Assembly (NCBI RefSeq): GCF_026339875.1 | Contig: NZ_JAPEPZ010000001.1 | Coordinates: 8,742,001 to 8,806,000 of the forward strand | Length of the DNA: 64,000 bases | Source of the DNA: Streptomyces sp. NBC_01571 | Lineage (GTDB): Bacteria; Actinomycetota; Actinomycetes; Streptomycetales; Streptomycetaceae | Reading direction: 5' to 3' | Shown: positions 25,261 to 34,012 of the stretch, in pieces | How the letters are laid out: the number at the start of each line of letters is the position of its first letter | Position numbering within the stretch: the first letter of the stretch is position 1 | The notes under the pieces: model-generated | What the model was told of the DNA's origin: nothing | Seen by the model: only the letters and a program-made list of their open reading frames with translations | Databases searched by the model: none | Made by a program: the position numbers and the translations under genes

Positions 25261-25315
25261 CCTACGGCATCGTAGGCTACGTATCCGTAGGTTACGAAAC
25301 CGTAGGTTAAGTTCG
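25261..25315. promoter_or_regulatory. iteron-like operator of the desaturase gene
   Basis: Three tandem 15-base units beginning CGTAGG (25271, 25286, 25301), the first two reading CGTAGGCTACGTATC and CGTAGGTTACGAAAC. An inverted CCTACG at 25261 makes CCTACG-GCAT-CGTAGG a perfect palindrome with the first unit. The block is AT-rich for this genome and lies in the promoter region of the desaturase. Confidence 0.65.
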
Positions 25316-25443
25316 CTGTAAAGACTGCCTGATCAGCGGGGTCTCCCAGGCGGTGCCGCGTCTTTCTGGGCTTGTTCCGGAGCCTCATCGACCCGCTCCT
25401 GTCTCACGGGTACCGGAGCCGAACGGGTGAGTCGTTCACTCGT

Positions 25444-26220
25444 TCAGATGTACAACTCCCGGATTCGTACCGAGAGACAGGTCACACAGCCCTCGAGCTT
25501 CTCGAACTCGCCGATGTCCACGACGACCGGTTCGTGGCCGAGGCCCGCGAGCAGCTCCGCGGTCTTCGGGGCGCTCGCCGCCATCAGCAGCCTCTCGCCG
25601 CCGAGCAGCACGACATGGGCCCCGGACTCCTCCGGTACCGGCAGGAAGCGCGGGAACAGCGACGGCGTGTCCACCAGCGGCTCATGGCCGATCACCGTCC
25701 CGTCGGGCAGCGCCGTGACCGCCGACTTCAGGTGCAGCACCTTGCTCACGGGTACCGCGACGACCTGCGCCCCGAGCGGTTCGAGGGCCGCGCGCAGCTG
25801 CTGGACCCCGGCCGCGTTGGTGCGTCCGCCGAGTCCCACGTACACCGTGTCGCCGACCTTGAGGACGTCGCCGCCGTCCAGGGTGCCGGGCTCCCAGATC
25901 CAGTTCACCGAGCAGCCGAGCCGGGCCACGGCCTCCTCCACCCCGGCGGTCTCGCCGCGCCGGGACTCGGCGCCCGGGCGGGTGATCAGCGCGACGTTGC
26001 GGAAGACGACGACGGCGTCCTCCACGAACACCGAGTCGGGGCAGTCGTCGGCCGGATCCACCTCGACGGTCTCCCAGCCGTGCGTGCGCAGGGCCTGCGC
26101 GTACGCCTCCCACTGCTCCACCGCCAGGTCGACGTCCACCTTCTCGCGCTCGATGTGCGTCACGAGCCCCTCGGCGAGACGGGGGCTGGGCCTGCGGATG
26201 AGTGCTTTCTGGCTGGGCAC
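25444..26220 (-). CDS. dimethylargininase (NG,NG-dimethylarginine dimethylaminohydrolase)
   Basis: 258 residues of the amidinotransferase/deiminase fold. Visible are DCPDSVFVEDAVVV, GTLDGGDVLKVGD and the catalytic His (KVLHLKSAV), and near the end the nucleophile Cys in EGCVTCLSVRIREL. It hydrolyses methylated arginines to citrulline and methylamines; S. coelicolor has a well-studied homologue of this size. GTG start at 26220 with a GGAG site; the open frame extends upstream without a better start. Confidence 0.88.
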   Translation of the reverse strand: MPSQKALIRRPSPRLAEGLVTHIEREKVDVDLAVEQWEAYAQALRTHGWETVEVDPADDCPDSVFVEDAVVVFRNVALITRPGAESRRGETAGVEEAVARLGCSVNWIWEPGTLDGGDVLKVGDTVYVGLGGRTNAAGVQQLRAALEPLGAQVVAVPVSKVLHLKSAVTALPDGTVIGHEPLVDTPSLFPRFLPVPEESGAHVVLLGGERLLMAASAPKTAELLAGLGHEPVVVDIGEFEKLEGCVTCLSVRIRELYI

Positions 26221-26412
26221 GTGCGGTCTCCGAATCGGCAGGGTGCGTCGGCGCACATCATGCAGCGCCGTTCGCGCGCGCAACAGCCCCCACCGGACGC
26301 GACGCGGCCCGGCCTGATGACGGGAGGCCGCCGGCCGGCCCCGGGAACACCGGGACCGACGCCGGGCGGCCCCGGCGTCCCGACCGACGTTAGCCAGCCC
26401 CGTGGGTCCCCG

Positions 26413-28038
26413 CTATGCGGGAGACCCGACAGCTTCCGGCGTGGTTTCTTTCAGTTCTCCTCCTTCCAGCACCAGCCAGCGTGTGATTCCGATCGACTCC
26501 AGGAACGGCACGTCGTGACCGGCGACGATCAGCGCGCCCTCGTACGAGTCCAGGGCTGTGGTGAGCTGCCGGACGCTCGCCATGTCGAGGTTGTTCGTCG
26601 GCTCGTCGAGCATCAGGAGCTGCGGCGCGGGATCGGCCAGCATCAGCGCCGCCAGCGCCGCCCGGAAGCGTTCGCCGCCGGAGAGGGTCGCCGCCGGCTG
26701 ATCTGCCCGCGCCCCCTTGAAGAGGAAGCGGGCGAGCCGCGCCCGGATCCGGTTGTTGGTGGCGTCCGGCGCGAAGCGGGCCACGTTCTCGGCGACCGTC
26801 AGCTCGTCGTCGAGGACGTCGAGCCGCTGCGGCAGGAAACGGGTCGGCACATGCGTCCTGGCCTCGCCGGACACCGCGGCCAGCTCCCCGGCGATCGTCC
26901 GCAGCAGCGTGGTCTTGCCCGCGCCGTTGCGCCCGATCAGCGCGATCCGCTCGGGTCCGCGCAGATCGAACAGGCCGGCCACCCGTGCGCCGTACCTCAG
27001 CTCCAGGTTCTCCAGCGTGAGGACGGTGCGGCCGGGTGGCACGGCCGTGTACGGCAGGTCGACGCGGATCTCGTCGTCGCCCCGGACCGCCTCCACCGCG
27101 TCGTCGAGCCGTTCCTTGGCCTCGGCGAGCCGCCCCTCGTGCATGATGCGGTGCTTGCCCGCGGACTCCTGGGCGGCCCGTTTGCGCGCCCCCATGACGA
27201 TCTTCGGCTCGCGCTTCTGGTCGTTCATCTTCTGGCCGTACCGCTTGCGGCGGGCCAGTTTGACCTGCGCGTCGACCAGCTCCCGCTTCTGCTTGCGCAG
27301 ATCGGCCTCGGCGACACGCACCATGCGTTCCGCGGCCTCCTGCTCGTCGGCGAGCGCCTCCTCGTACGCGGAGAAGTTGCCGCCGAACCAGGTGACCTCG
27401 CCGGAGCGCAGATCGGCGATCTGGTCGACCAGGTCCAGCAGTTCACGGTCGTGGCTGACCACGACCATGACCCCGGACCACGCCTCGACGGCCGCGTACA
27501 GCCGGCGCCGCGCGTAGAGGTCGAGGTTGTTGGTGGGTTCGTCCAGCAGCAGTACGTCGGGCCGGCCCAGCAGGAGCGCGGCCAGCCGGAGCAGCACCGA
27601 CTCGCCGCCCGACACCTCGCCGATGGTGCGGTCCAGCTCGACGTGGCCGAGACCGAGTTCGCCGAGTGTCGCGAGCGCGCGCTCCTCGACGTCCCAGTCG
27701 TCGCCGACGGCCTCGAAGTGTTCCGCGGCCGCGTCGCCCGCCTCGATGGCGTGCAGCGCGGCGCGGGTGGCGGCGATACCGAGCACCTCGTCGACCCGGA
27801 GGCCGGTGTCGAGCGTGACGTTCTGCGGGAGGTACCCGACCTCGCCGGCGACGCGCACCGTGCCGTCGGCCGGGGTGAGTTCTCCCGCGATCAGCTTCAA
27901 CAGCGTCGTCTTTCCCGATCCGTTGACGCCGACGAGTCCGGTCGTGCCGGGGCCGAAGGCGATCCGGAGATCGTCGAAGACGGTGGAGCCGTCCGGCCAG
28001 GCGAAGGAGAGGGAGGTACAGGTGATGGATACGGACAT
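26413..28038 (-). CDS. ABC-F family ATP-binding protein
   Basis: 541 residues with two ABC domains and no membrane part. The first has GVNGSGKT, a VSGGES signature and LLLDEPTNNLD; the second has GRNGAGKT, LSGGER and LMLDEPTNNLD. A charged linker (KRELVDAQVKLARRKRYGQ) joins them. ABC-F proteins work on the ribosome, some protecting it from antibiotics. ATG at 28038. A leader region of about 250 bases precedes the gene, a common place for antibiotic-induced attenuation in this family. Confidence 0.9.
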   Translation of the reverse strand: MSVSITCTSLSFAWPDGSTVFDDLRIAFGPGTTGLVGVNGSGKTTLLKLIAGELTPADGTVRVAGEVGYLPQNVTLDTGLRVDEVLGIAATRAALHAIEAGDAAAEHFEAVGDDWDVEERALATLGELGLGHVELDRTIGEVSGGESVLLRLAALLLGRPDVLLLDEPTNNLDLYARRRLYAAVEAWSGVMVVVSHDRELLDLVDQIADLRSGEVTWFGGNFSAYEEALADEQEAAERMVRVAEADLRKQKRELVDAQVKLARRKRYGQKMNDQKREPKIVMGARKRAAQESAGKHRIMHEGRLAEAKERLDDAVEAVRGDDEIRVDLPYTAVPPGRTVLTLENLELRYGARVAGLFDLRGPERIALIGRNGAGKTTLLRTIAGELAAVSGEARTHVPTRFLPQRLDVLDDELTVAENVARFAPDATNNRIRARLARFLFKGARADQPAATLSGGERFRAALAALMLADPAPQLLMLDEPTNNLDMASVRQLTTALDSYEGALIVAGHDVPFLESIGITRWLVLEGGELKETTPEAVGSPA

Positions 28039-28345
28039 GGGGCCTCGCGGTTGCTTGAGGGGGTCAAGGGCAACGCGTGTGAGACACCGCGGGGCGACGG
28101 CTGAGCGCAAGGAGAGGTGAGAGTCCCGTGACAGAAGGGCGGCTCATGCACCGAGGTCGCACGCCACGCACCGACCGGCCGGAAACGGCGGGTCGTGTGG
28201 AGCGGTGTCTTCCGACCTCAGTAGAGCAACGTCCTTCTCCGTTCGACGGCAACAGAACCGCTGTACACCGTAGGAACGGGTACTAGGCCTGTCAACGCAT
28301 TAACGTGGCCGCCCCCGTCCCCGTCCGTCCCACGAAGGAGCCCCC
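28039..28345. other. leader region of the ABC-F gene and divergent promoter region
   Basis: 307 bases without a separate gene. On the minus strand it contains a hairpin at 28172-28195 (arms CGACC-G-GCCG / CGGC-G-GGTCG, four-base loop) and short in-frame or overlapping start codons that could encode leader peptides. The AT-richer stretch at 28240-28290 may hold the divergent promoters. Confidence 0.4.
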
Positions 28346-29026
28346 GTGCCCAACGGCCCGCTGTCGCTGCCCGCCCGGCTCTACCTGCTGTCCTGGGACA
28401 CCACGCGGCTCAAGGTCACCGGCGAGACCCACCTCCACCATCTGGTCCGCGCCGGCGCGCTCACCGAGCTGGCCCAGCGCGGACTGCTCGCCGACGTGGA
28501 CGGCATCGCCACGCCGGTGGAGGCCGACGCCCGGACGGGTGACCTCGCCCTCGACGGACTCCTGGAACTCGTCGAGGAGTCCCGGCCGCGGAAGTGGAAG
28601 ACCTGGGTCACCCTCCGGGCGCGCGTCACCCTTGACGCGGTCCGCGCGCAGCTCACCGCTGAGGGATATCTGCGGGCCGGGAAGAAACGGATGCTGGGGC
28701 TCTTCCCGTCCGTCGACCACGGGCTGGAGCGGGTGGCGGCGGTGGACGCGCTGCGGGAGGAGGCGCGGGCGGTCCTGCGGGGGCCTCTGCCGGTCGCGGA
28801 GGTCTCCGACCGCGACGCGGCCCTCGTCGCCCTCGCCGCGGCGGCCGAACTGCGCACCCTCGCACCGGGCAAGGACCGCAAGCTGTACAAGGAGCGCATC
28901 GAGGAGCTCACCGAACGCAGCGGAGCGGCGGCCCCGGCGCTGAAGAAGGTCATCCAGGAAGTGCGTACGGCGATGATCGTGGCGGCCACCGCGGCCTCGA
29001 CCGCGGGAGCGGCGGCGGGCGGCTGA
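28346..29026 (+). CDS. GPP34 (GOLPH3-like) family protein
   Basis: 226 residues. The start LPARLYLLSWDTTRLKVTG and the LTELAQRGLLADVDG segment follow the GPP34 family, whose eukaryotic member binds phosphoinositides at the Golgi. Streptomyces carries many paralogues of unknown role, often near conserved 'conservon'-like or regulatory genes. The C-terminus is an alanine-rich helix (MIVAATAASTAGAAAGG) that could touch the membrane. GTG start with a GAAGGAG site. Confidence 0.85.
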   Translation: MPNGPLSLPARLYLLSWDTTRLKVTGETHLHHLVRAGALTELAQRGLLADVDGIATPVEADARTGDLALDGLLELVEESRPRKWKTWVTLRARVTLDAVRAQLTAEGYLRAGKKRMLGLFPSVDHGLERVAAVDALREEARAVLRGPLPVAEVSDRDAALVALAAAAELRTLAPGKDRKLYKERIEELTERSGAAAPALKKVIQEVRTAMIVAATAASTAGAAAGG

Positions 29027-29321
29027 CCGGGGCGGTGGTGCCGGCCCCTGATGCCGTGGCACGGACATGCGGCCCGCCGCGCCGCCCGGGTTCGCGGGGT
29101 TCGCATCGCCGGGGCACGGGGCTTCCGGGGCTAGCGGGACTTGCTGGGCTCGCGTCGGCAGGGCTCGCGTCGTCGGGGCCGTCGACCCGCAGACGCGCAC
29201 GTCGTTCGCGGCGGGCACCCGGGCCCGCTCCGTCCCCGCGCTCACCGGCTCGGAGCACCGACCGCCGGCGTGCCGGATCGCGACCGGCTCCGGAAACGCG
29301 CGCCCGAGACGGCGCACCGTC
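29027..29321. other. convergent intergenic region
   Basis: 295 bases between convergent genes. G-rich direct words (GGGCTCGCGTCG, GGGGCTTCCGGGGC) recur around 29090-29180 but form no regular array, and I see no gene. Confidence 0.4.
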
Positions 29322-29323
29322 TC
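29306..29323 (-). terminator. hairpin at the ssgD stop codon
   Basis: Perfect 7-base arms GAGACGG / CCGTCTC with loop CGCA, overlapping the ssgD stop codon. Confidence 0.5.
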
Positions 29324-29738
29324 AGCAGGTGCCCCGCATGAGTTCCGCCAGGTCGTGGTCCAGGTCGATCTGGAGGTGCTCGTGCCCGACGGGCACCAGT
29401 TCGGTCGTGCGCCGCAGGAAGTCCCGCATCTCGCCCGAGCGCACATGCACCACGGCGGTGCCCTCGGGGGCGTGGAACTCCAGGACGGTGCGGTCGTAGC
29501 CGTACGGACGCACCCGTACGTCGCCGTACCCCACGGCGTCCTGCATGCCGGAGGCGAGCAGTTCGCGCGCGAACGTCCAGCACACGTCCACGCCCTCCAG
29601 GGTGGCCGGGGCCGGGAAGGTCATCCGGACGGCGAAGGGGTCGCTCCGGTCGTAGTGGAGCGTTGCGGGAATGCTCGGCATCCGCGGCGCGGCGGCGACG
29701 AGACGGGCCTCTACGGGCTGCTCGATGACGGTGGACAA
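29322..29738 (-). CDS. ssgD: SsgA-like sporulation / cell-wall protein, SsgD type
   Basis: 138 residues of the SsgA-like (SALP) family, unique to morphologically complex actinomycetes. Family features: IPATLHYDRSDPFAVRMTF, VDVCWTFARELLASGM, GYGDVRVRP, and a C-terminal DLDHDLAELM. The N-terminal STVIEQPVEARLVAAAP matches what I recall of SsgD (SCO6722), which affects lateral-wall integrity. Start set at the TTG at 29738, with a GGGAG site and the same N-terminus as SsgD; the later ATG (MPSIPA) would cut into the conserved domain. Confidence 0.88.
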   Translation of the reverse strand: MSTVIEQPVEARLVAAAPRMPSIPATLHYDRSDPFAVRMTFPAPATLEGVDVCWTFARELLASGMQDAVGYGDVRVRPYGYDRTVLEFHAPEGTAVVHVRSGEMRDFLRRTTELVPVGHEHLQIDLDHDLAELMRGTC

Positions 29739-29992
29739 CGCCTTGCTCCCTTGTGACGGCTGGACGAACTTCGGGCGGATGAGGCCAGGCATCTGAAGAG
29801 ACGAAAGAACGAGCCGTTCAGTGCACCTGGGACCGGAGTGACATCTGTCACCGAGTCCCCCCTCGCGGTCGCCCGCGGCGGACCGTGATGATCCATTTCC
29901 AGTCCCCCGCGTGCCCGCGATACCGGAGAGGACACCAACCGGCGCCCCGGGGTTCCCACCGAGGGCATCTGGACGGCGCCGGGCGAGTGGGC

Positions 29993-29998
29993 TAGCTT
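29993..29998 (+). promoter_or_regulatory. -10 box of a leaderless promoter
   Basis: TAGCTT eight bases before the ATG at 30007. Confidence 0.5.
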
Positions 29999-30006
29999 CG
30001 CCCGCC

Positions 30007-31098
30007 ATGAGGGGCTTGGGGAAGTCGAGACGTACGAGTCGGGCGGTCACCGTGGGACTGTGCGCGGCCGCGTTCGCCGCCGCGCTGACGGGGGCGGCGC
30101 CCGCGCAGGCGCACGGAACCGGGAAGGCCGCCCACTGGGAACTCAAGGACAGCGGCACGGACGTACGGTTCCGCGGACTGTCCGCCGTCAGCCGGAACAC
30201 CGCCTGGGTGGCCGGATCGAAGGGCACCGTGCTGCGCACCACGGACGGCGGCGCCAACTGGCGCGAAGTCTCGCCGCCCGGCGCGGCCGAACTGGAGTTC
30301 CGTGACATCGAGGCGTTCGACGCACGGCGCGCCGTGGCCCTGACCATCGGAGAGGGCGAGGCCTCCCGGGTCTTCCGCACCGACGACGGCGGCGCCACCT
30401 GGACCGAGTCCTTCCGCAACACCGATCCGAAGGCCTTCTACGACTGCCTCACCTTCTTCGACCGGCGCCACGGCCTGGCGATGAGCGACCCGGTGGACGG
30501 CAGGTTCCGCATCCTGTCCACGAGCGACGGCGGGCGCTCATGGAAGGTGCTGCCCGGTGCCGGCATGCCCGCCGCGCAGGAGGGCGAGGCGGGCTTCGCG
30601 GCGAGCGGGCAGTGCCTCGTGAGCGCGGGCCCCCGGGACGTGTGGCTGGCCACCGGCGGAGCGGCACACGCGCGCGTGCTGCACTCCGCCGACCGGGGAC
30701 TGACCTGGAAGGCGGCCGACACCCCGATCCCGGCCGGCGACCCGGCACGCGGTGTCTTCGCCCTCGCCTTCCGCGACCGCGACCACGGCCTCGCGGTCGG
30801 CGGCGACTACCGCGCCGACCAGACCTCCCCCCGGGCGGCGGCCGTCAGCGGCGACGGAGGCCGCACCTGGACCCCGGCCGGCCGGCCGCCGCCCGCCTAC
30901 CGCTCCGGCGTCGCCTGGCTCCCGCACAGCCGTGCCTCCGCCCTCGCGGTCGGCCCGACCGGCACCGACCTCACGACCGACGGCGGCCGTACCTGGCGGA
31001 CCCTGGACACCGGTTCGTACGACACCGTGGACTGCACGCCCGACCTGGGCTGCTGGGCCGCCGGTGAGAAGGGCCGGGTGGCGCGCCTGGAGCGCTGA
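30007..31098 (+). CDS. secreted BNR/beta-propeller protein
   Basis: 363 residues. A signal peptide (RRTSRAVTVGLCAAAFAAAL...AQAHG) precedes a beta-propeller built of BNR/Asp-box units: RTTDGGANWRE, RTDDGGATWTES, STSDGGRSWKV, HSADRGLTWKA, SGDGGRTWTPA, TTDGGRTWRT. It resembles plant and cyanobacterial Ycf48-type and sialidase-like propellers, often annotated as oxidoreductases, but no catalytic residues are evident. Probably an extracellular binding protein. No ribosome site; a TAGCTT box eight bases before the ATG suggests a leaderless message. Confidence 0.85.
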   Translation: MRGLGKSRRTSRAVTVGLCAAAFAAALTGAAPAQAHGTGKAAHWELKDSGTDVRFRGLSAVSRNTAWVAGSKGTVLRTTDGGANWREVSPPGAAELEFRDIEAFDARRAVALTIGEGEASRVFRTDDGGATWTESFRNTDPKAFYDCLTFFDRRHGLAMSDPVDGRFRILSTSDGGRSWKVLPGAGMPAAQEGEAGFAASGQCLVSAGPRDVWLATGGAAHARVLHSADRGLTWKAADTPIPAGDPARGVFALAFRDRDHGLAVGGDYRADQTSPRAAAVSGDGGRTWTPAGRPPPAYRSGVAWLPHSRASALAVGPTGTDLTTDGGRTWRTLDTGSYDTVDCTPDLGCWAAGEKGRVARLER

Positions 31099-31185
31099 TC
31101 CCGCGCCGGGGCCGTGCGCCCGGGCGGCGGCTCCCGGCACCGGCCCGGCGCGCCCGCCGGACCGCCCCGTAGGCTCGTCGGCACC

Positions 31186-31875
31186 ATGAAGACCGTACGC
31201 ATTCCCGCGGGTTGGCCCGCGACGGAGGAGCAGGCCCGCGCCGCGCAGGACGAGCTGCGCGGGCGGGTGGTGCTCGACGAACCGGGACCGCCGCCCGGCA
31301 CCGGCACGGTGACGGGGGTCGACGTGGCGTACGACGACGAGCGGGACCTCGTCGTGGCCGCCGCCGTCGTGCTCGACGCCGCCTCCCTCCACGTCGTCGC
31401 CGAGGCCACCGCCGTCGGACAGGTCTCCTTCCCGTACGTTCCCGGGCTGCTCGCCTTCCGTGAGATCCCGACGGTGCTGGCCGCGCTCGACAGGCTGCCG
31501 TGCCCCCCGGGCCTCGTCGTCTGCGACGGTTACGGCCTCGCCCACCCGCGGCGCTTCGGCCTCGCCAGCCACCTCGGTGTACTCACCGGGCTGCCCACGA
31601 TCGGGGTCGCCAAGAACCCTTTCACCTTCACCTACCAGGAGCCCGGTGCCCCGCGCGGCAGCGCGTCACCCCTGCTCGCCGACGCGGACGAGGTGGGACG
31701 GGCGCTGCGCACCCGTGACGGCGTCAAACCGGTGTTCGTGTCCGTCGGCCACCGGGTGAGCCTGGACCACGCATGCGCGCACACGCTGGCGCTCACCCCC
31801 GAGTACCGCCTCCCGGAAACCACCCGGCGCGCGGACTCCCTGTGCCGGCGCGCCCTTCAGGAGGCAACGCCTTGA
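31186..31875 (+). CDS. nfi: endonuclease V
   Basis: 229 residues. The three acidic residues expected for metal binding are in place: Asp46 (GVDVAYDD), Glu93 (PGLLAFREIP) and Asp114 (VVCDGYGLAHPRR), with spacings close to the Thermotoga enzyme. GLPTIGVAKNPF is also typical. It nicks DNA next to deaminated adenine (hypoxanthine). A TAGGCT box lies ten bases before the ATG, so any leader is very short. Confidence 0.93.
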   Translation: MKTVRIPAGWPATEEQARAAQDELRGRVVLDEPGPPPGTGTVTGVDVAYDDERDLVVAAAVVLDAASLHVVAEATAVGQVSFPYVPGLLAFREIPTVLAALDRLPCPPGLVVCDGYGLAHPRRFGLASHLGVLTGLPTIGVAKNPFTFTYQEPGAPRGSASPLLADADEVGRALRTRDGVKPVFVSVGHRVSLDHACAHTLALTPEYRLPETTRRADSLCRRALQEATP

Positions 31876-31958
31876 CCGGCCGGGCCCGTTGACCCGGTAC
31901 GCGTTCTGAGTACTTGTACGGATGTGCCGCCACCCGGGTGATCGGCAGGCTGTGCCGT

Positions 31959-32120
31959 ATGACGACGCACCGATCCCCGAAGCCCGCCGTCCGCCGAGAC
32001 CGGCCCGGCCCCGAACGGCCCGCCGGGCGTGCCGTGACGGCCGCGCTGGTCCTCTCCGTCGTCGCCGGGGTCGGCTGGGTGGGCGGAATGATCTACACGG
32101 TGCTGGAGTGGCCGCTGTAG
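31959..32120 (+). CDS. small single-span membrane protein
   Basis: 53 residues: a basic, proline-rich cytosolic head (THRSPKPAVRRDRPGPER) and one hydrophobic segment (VTAALVLSVVAGVGWVGGMIYTVL). No recognised domain. High third-position GC and a plausible membrane topology support it as a real gene. A TTGACC element at 31889 may be part of its promoter. Function unknown. Confidence 0.65.
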   Translation: MTTHRSPKPAVRRDRPGPERPAGRAVTAALVLSVVAGVGWVGGMIYTVLEWPL

Positions 32121-32325
32121 GCACCCCGGGCAGCCACGGGAGTCGATGTGCGGGACGACCCGTCACGAACCGGGCGGTGGCGGACCTCCGTTCAGCAGGC
32201 CCGTGACGGGGGAGTGGCCCGCGGCGGACGGGGCGATGTCCACGGGCCGGGGCGGGAGCGCCCCGGGCGCACGCGGCGGCAGGATGCCGACGCGCCGGCG
32301 GACGGGCCGAGCGTTCCGGCGGCCG

Positions 32326-33498
32326 TCACCGGGAGGCGGCGACCCGGAAGGTGATGCCCGCCGCGCGGAGCCGTGCGATGAGCGCGTCGCCCATCGCCAC
32401 CGCCGTCGTCACCTGACCGGCCGTCCGCGGCAGGTCGTCGAAGGCGAGCGACAGCGCGGACTCGGCGAACATCTTCGCGGTCTCGTCGTAGCCGGGGTCC
32501 CCGCCCGCGACCTCGGTGAACACCCGCTTCCCGCCGCCCTCGCCCACGAACCGCACGGAGAACCAGCTCTTGGCCCGCCGCGCGGCGCTCGGTCCCTCGC
32601 CCGGCTTGATCCGGCCGGACAGCCAGCGCCGCGCGGGCGGCAGTTGGGCCGCCGCGAACACCGCGCCGACGGCGGCGACCCCGCCCACCGCGATCGGCAG
32701 CCGCTGGACGGCCGCGTAGTGGCGGTAGCGGAAGTCGGGCCCGTACCGCTGCAGCCCCCGCGCCGAACGCTGCACGATCTGGGGGTCGATCGTGGGCAGC
32801 GGAAGCGCCCAGGCGCCGACCTCCTTGGCGTACCGGGGCGCGCTCACCGGCGCGGACGCGCGCCGTCCCATCAGCCGCGGTTCGTGCCGGCCGCGGTCCC
32901 GCGCCGCGGTCAGGATCTGCCGGCCGCGCGCGAACTGGGTGAGCGCGGAGGCGAACGTGCCGCCCGAGAACATCGCCTGGGCGCGCACGAATCCGTCGAC
33001 CCGCAGCGGTACGCCCTCGGGCAGCTGCCGCACCGTGAAGTACGCGCCCAGGTCGTGCGGGACCGAGTCGAAGCCACAGGCGTGCACGAGCCGGGCCCCG
33101 GTCTCCCGGGCGCGCGCGTCGTGCCGGACGTACATCAGGTCCACGAACTCGGGTTCGCCGGTGAGGTCCAGATAGTCGGTGCCGGCGTCGGCGCAGGCGG
33201 CGACCAGTTCCTCGCCGTGCAGGATGTACGGACCGACCGTCGTGGCCACCACGCGCGCGTTGCGGGCCAGTTCACGCAGCGACGCCGGATCGGAGACGTC
33301 CGCCCGGATGACGTCGGGGGTGCCGGCCAGCCGTTCGCGCAGCCGCTCCAGCTTCTTCCGGTCGCGCCCCGCGATCGCCCAGCGCAGCCCCTCGGGCGCG
33401 TGCGCGGCGAGGTACTCCGCGGTGAGCACCCCGACGAAGCCCGTGGCTCCGAAGAGCACGATGTCGTACGCGCGGTCCGTCTCTTTCGCCCTGGTCAT
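32326..33498 (-). CDS. saccharopine dehydrogenase-like / trans-acting enoyl reductase family protein
   Basis: 390 residues. N-terminal Rossmann fold with IVLFGATGFVGVLTAEYL, then VATTVGPYILHGEELVAACADAGTDYLDLTGE, the pattern of the saccharopine dehydrogenase NADP domain and of the mycobacterial trans-acting enoyl reductases that work with lipid polyketide synthases. A hydrophobic segment (IAVGGVAAVGAVFAAAQ) lies near residue 270. Substrate unknown. It is divergent from the fatty-acid degradation operon, so a lipid substrate is plausible. Confidence 0.82.
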   Translation of the reverse strand: MTRAKETDRAYDIVLFGATGFVGVLTAEYLAAHAPEGLRWAIAGRDRKKLERLRERLAGTPDVIRADVSDPASLRELARNARVVATTVGPYILHGEELVAACADAGTDYLDLTGEPEFVDLMYVRHDARARETGARLVHACGFDSVPHDLGAYFTVRQLPEGVPLRVDGFVRAQAMFSGGTFASALTQFARGRQILTAARDRGRHEPRLMGRRASAPVSAPRYAKEVGAWALPLPTIDPQIVQRSARGLQRYGPDFRYRHYAAVQRLPIAVGGVAAVGAVFAAAQLPPARRWLSGRIKPGEGPSAARRAKSWFSVRFVGEGGGKRVFTEVAGGDPGYDETAKMFAESALSLAFDDLPRTAGQVTTAVAMGDALIARLRAAGITFRVAASR

Positions 33499-33918
33499 GA
33501 CACTCCCACTCTCGACCGCGCCCGAGCGCGCGGTGCCCCCGCCGCCGTGCGCGAAGCGCCGTTGTCGGTGGCTGAGGCTAGCGTGAGGGACGAACAGCCG
33601 GACGACGAGGTCGGGCGAAGAGGCCGGAGGTGGCCCGTGGCCGTACCGGGGAGTGCCCTGAGACGGTGCGCGTGCGTGAGCGGGTCCGGCCGCCCGCTGC
33701 CGGGCGCGGCCCGGTCCGTCGGCTCCGCCCGCGTCCTGCCGGGCGCTCCGGTCGCCCCCGGGCCCGGCCCGCTCGGATCCAGCCGGAGACGGATATCCCC
33801 GCCGTCCCCGACGGGTCCCGGTGTCGAGGCCGTGGAGCACGGAACCCGCTGACACGCCCTTGTCCGGCGTGTTTCGGCAGGGTTCGGTGGTCTCTCCGCG
33901 ATCCCCTCCCCGGGATTT

Positions 33919-33934
33919 GACTAAGCGCTTGCTC
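33919..33934. promoter_or_regulatory. GACTAAGC/GCTTGCTC palindrome, TetR-type operator candidate
   Basis: Sixteen-base imperfect palindrome (6 of 8 pairs) centred on AAGCGCTT, nine bases upstream of the -35 box. Its shape resembles operators of TetR-family regulators of acyl-CoA metabolism. Confidence 0.5.
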
Positions 33935-33942
33935 GCTGGGGC

Positions 33943-33971
33943 TTGCCCAGTGTGGAACACGTTCTTAACAT
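33943..33971 (+). promoter_or_regulatory. promoter of the fatty-acid degradation operon
   Basis: TTGCCC (33943-33948) and TAACAT (33966-33971) separated by 17 bases, a good match to a principal-sigma promoter in Streptomyces. Start of transcription would fall near 33978. Confidence 0.6.
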
Positions 33972-33973
33972 CT

Positions 33974-33988
33974 CTGATGTCACATCAG
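33974..33988. promoter_or_regulatory. CTGATGT-C-ACATCAG palindrome at the transcription start
   Basis: Perfect 7-base arms around one base, placed over the expected start of transcription, so a bound protein would block initiation. The TGT-N-ACA half-site layout is also seen with GntR-type regulators; the actual binder is unknown. Confidence 0.6.
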
Positions 33989-34012
33989 TGGTGTCACAGT
34001 GCTGGGGGCTTG

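Larger units (their letters stand above)
33499..34012. other. intergenic region with fatty-acid operon control sites
   Basis: 514 bases. Up to about 33840 it is GC-rich with no convincing gene. A hairpin (ACACGCC-CTTGTCC-GGCGTGT, near 33853-33873) followed by TTT looks like a terminator but no plus-strand gene precedes it. From 33910 the sequence turns AT-richer and contains the operators and promoter listed below. Confidence 0.5.

Noticed and set aside
25372..28104. A 910-codon open frame on the plus strand
   Set aside because: Antisense to dimethylargininase and the ABC-F gene, both of which have clear motifs; no motif in this frame.
33630..33920. Possible small gene on the plus strand ahead of a terminator-like hairpin
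   Set aside because: Its translation is Arg/Pro-rich with no ribosome site, and the frame is random in appearance.
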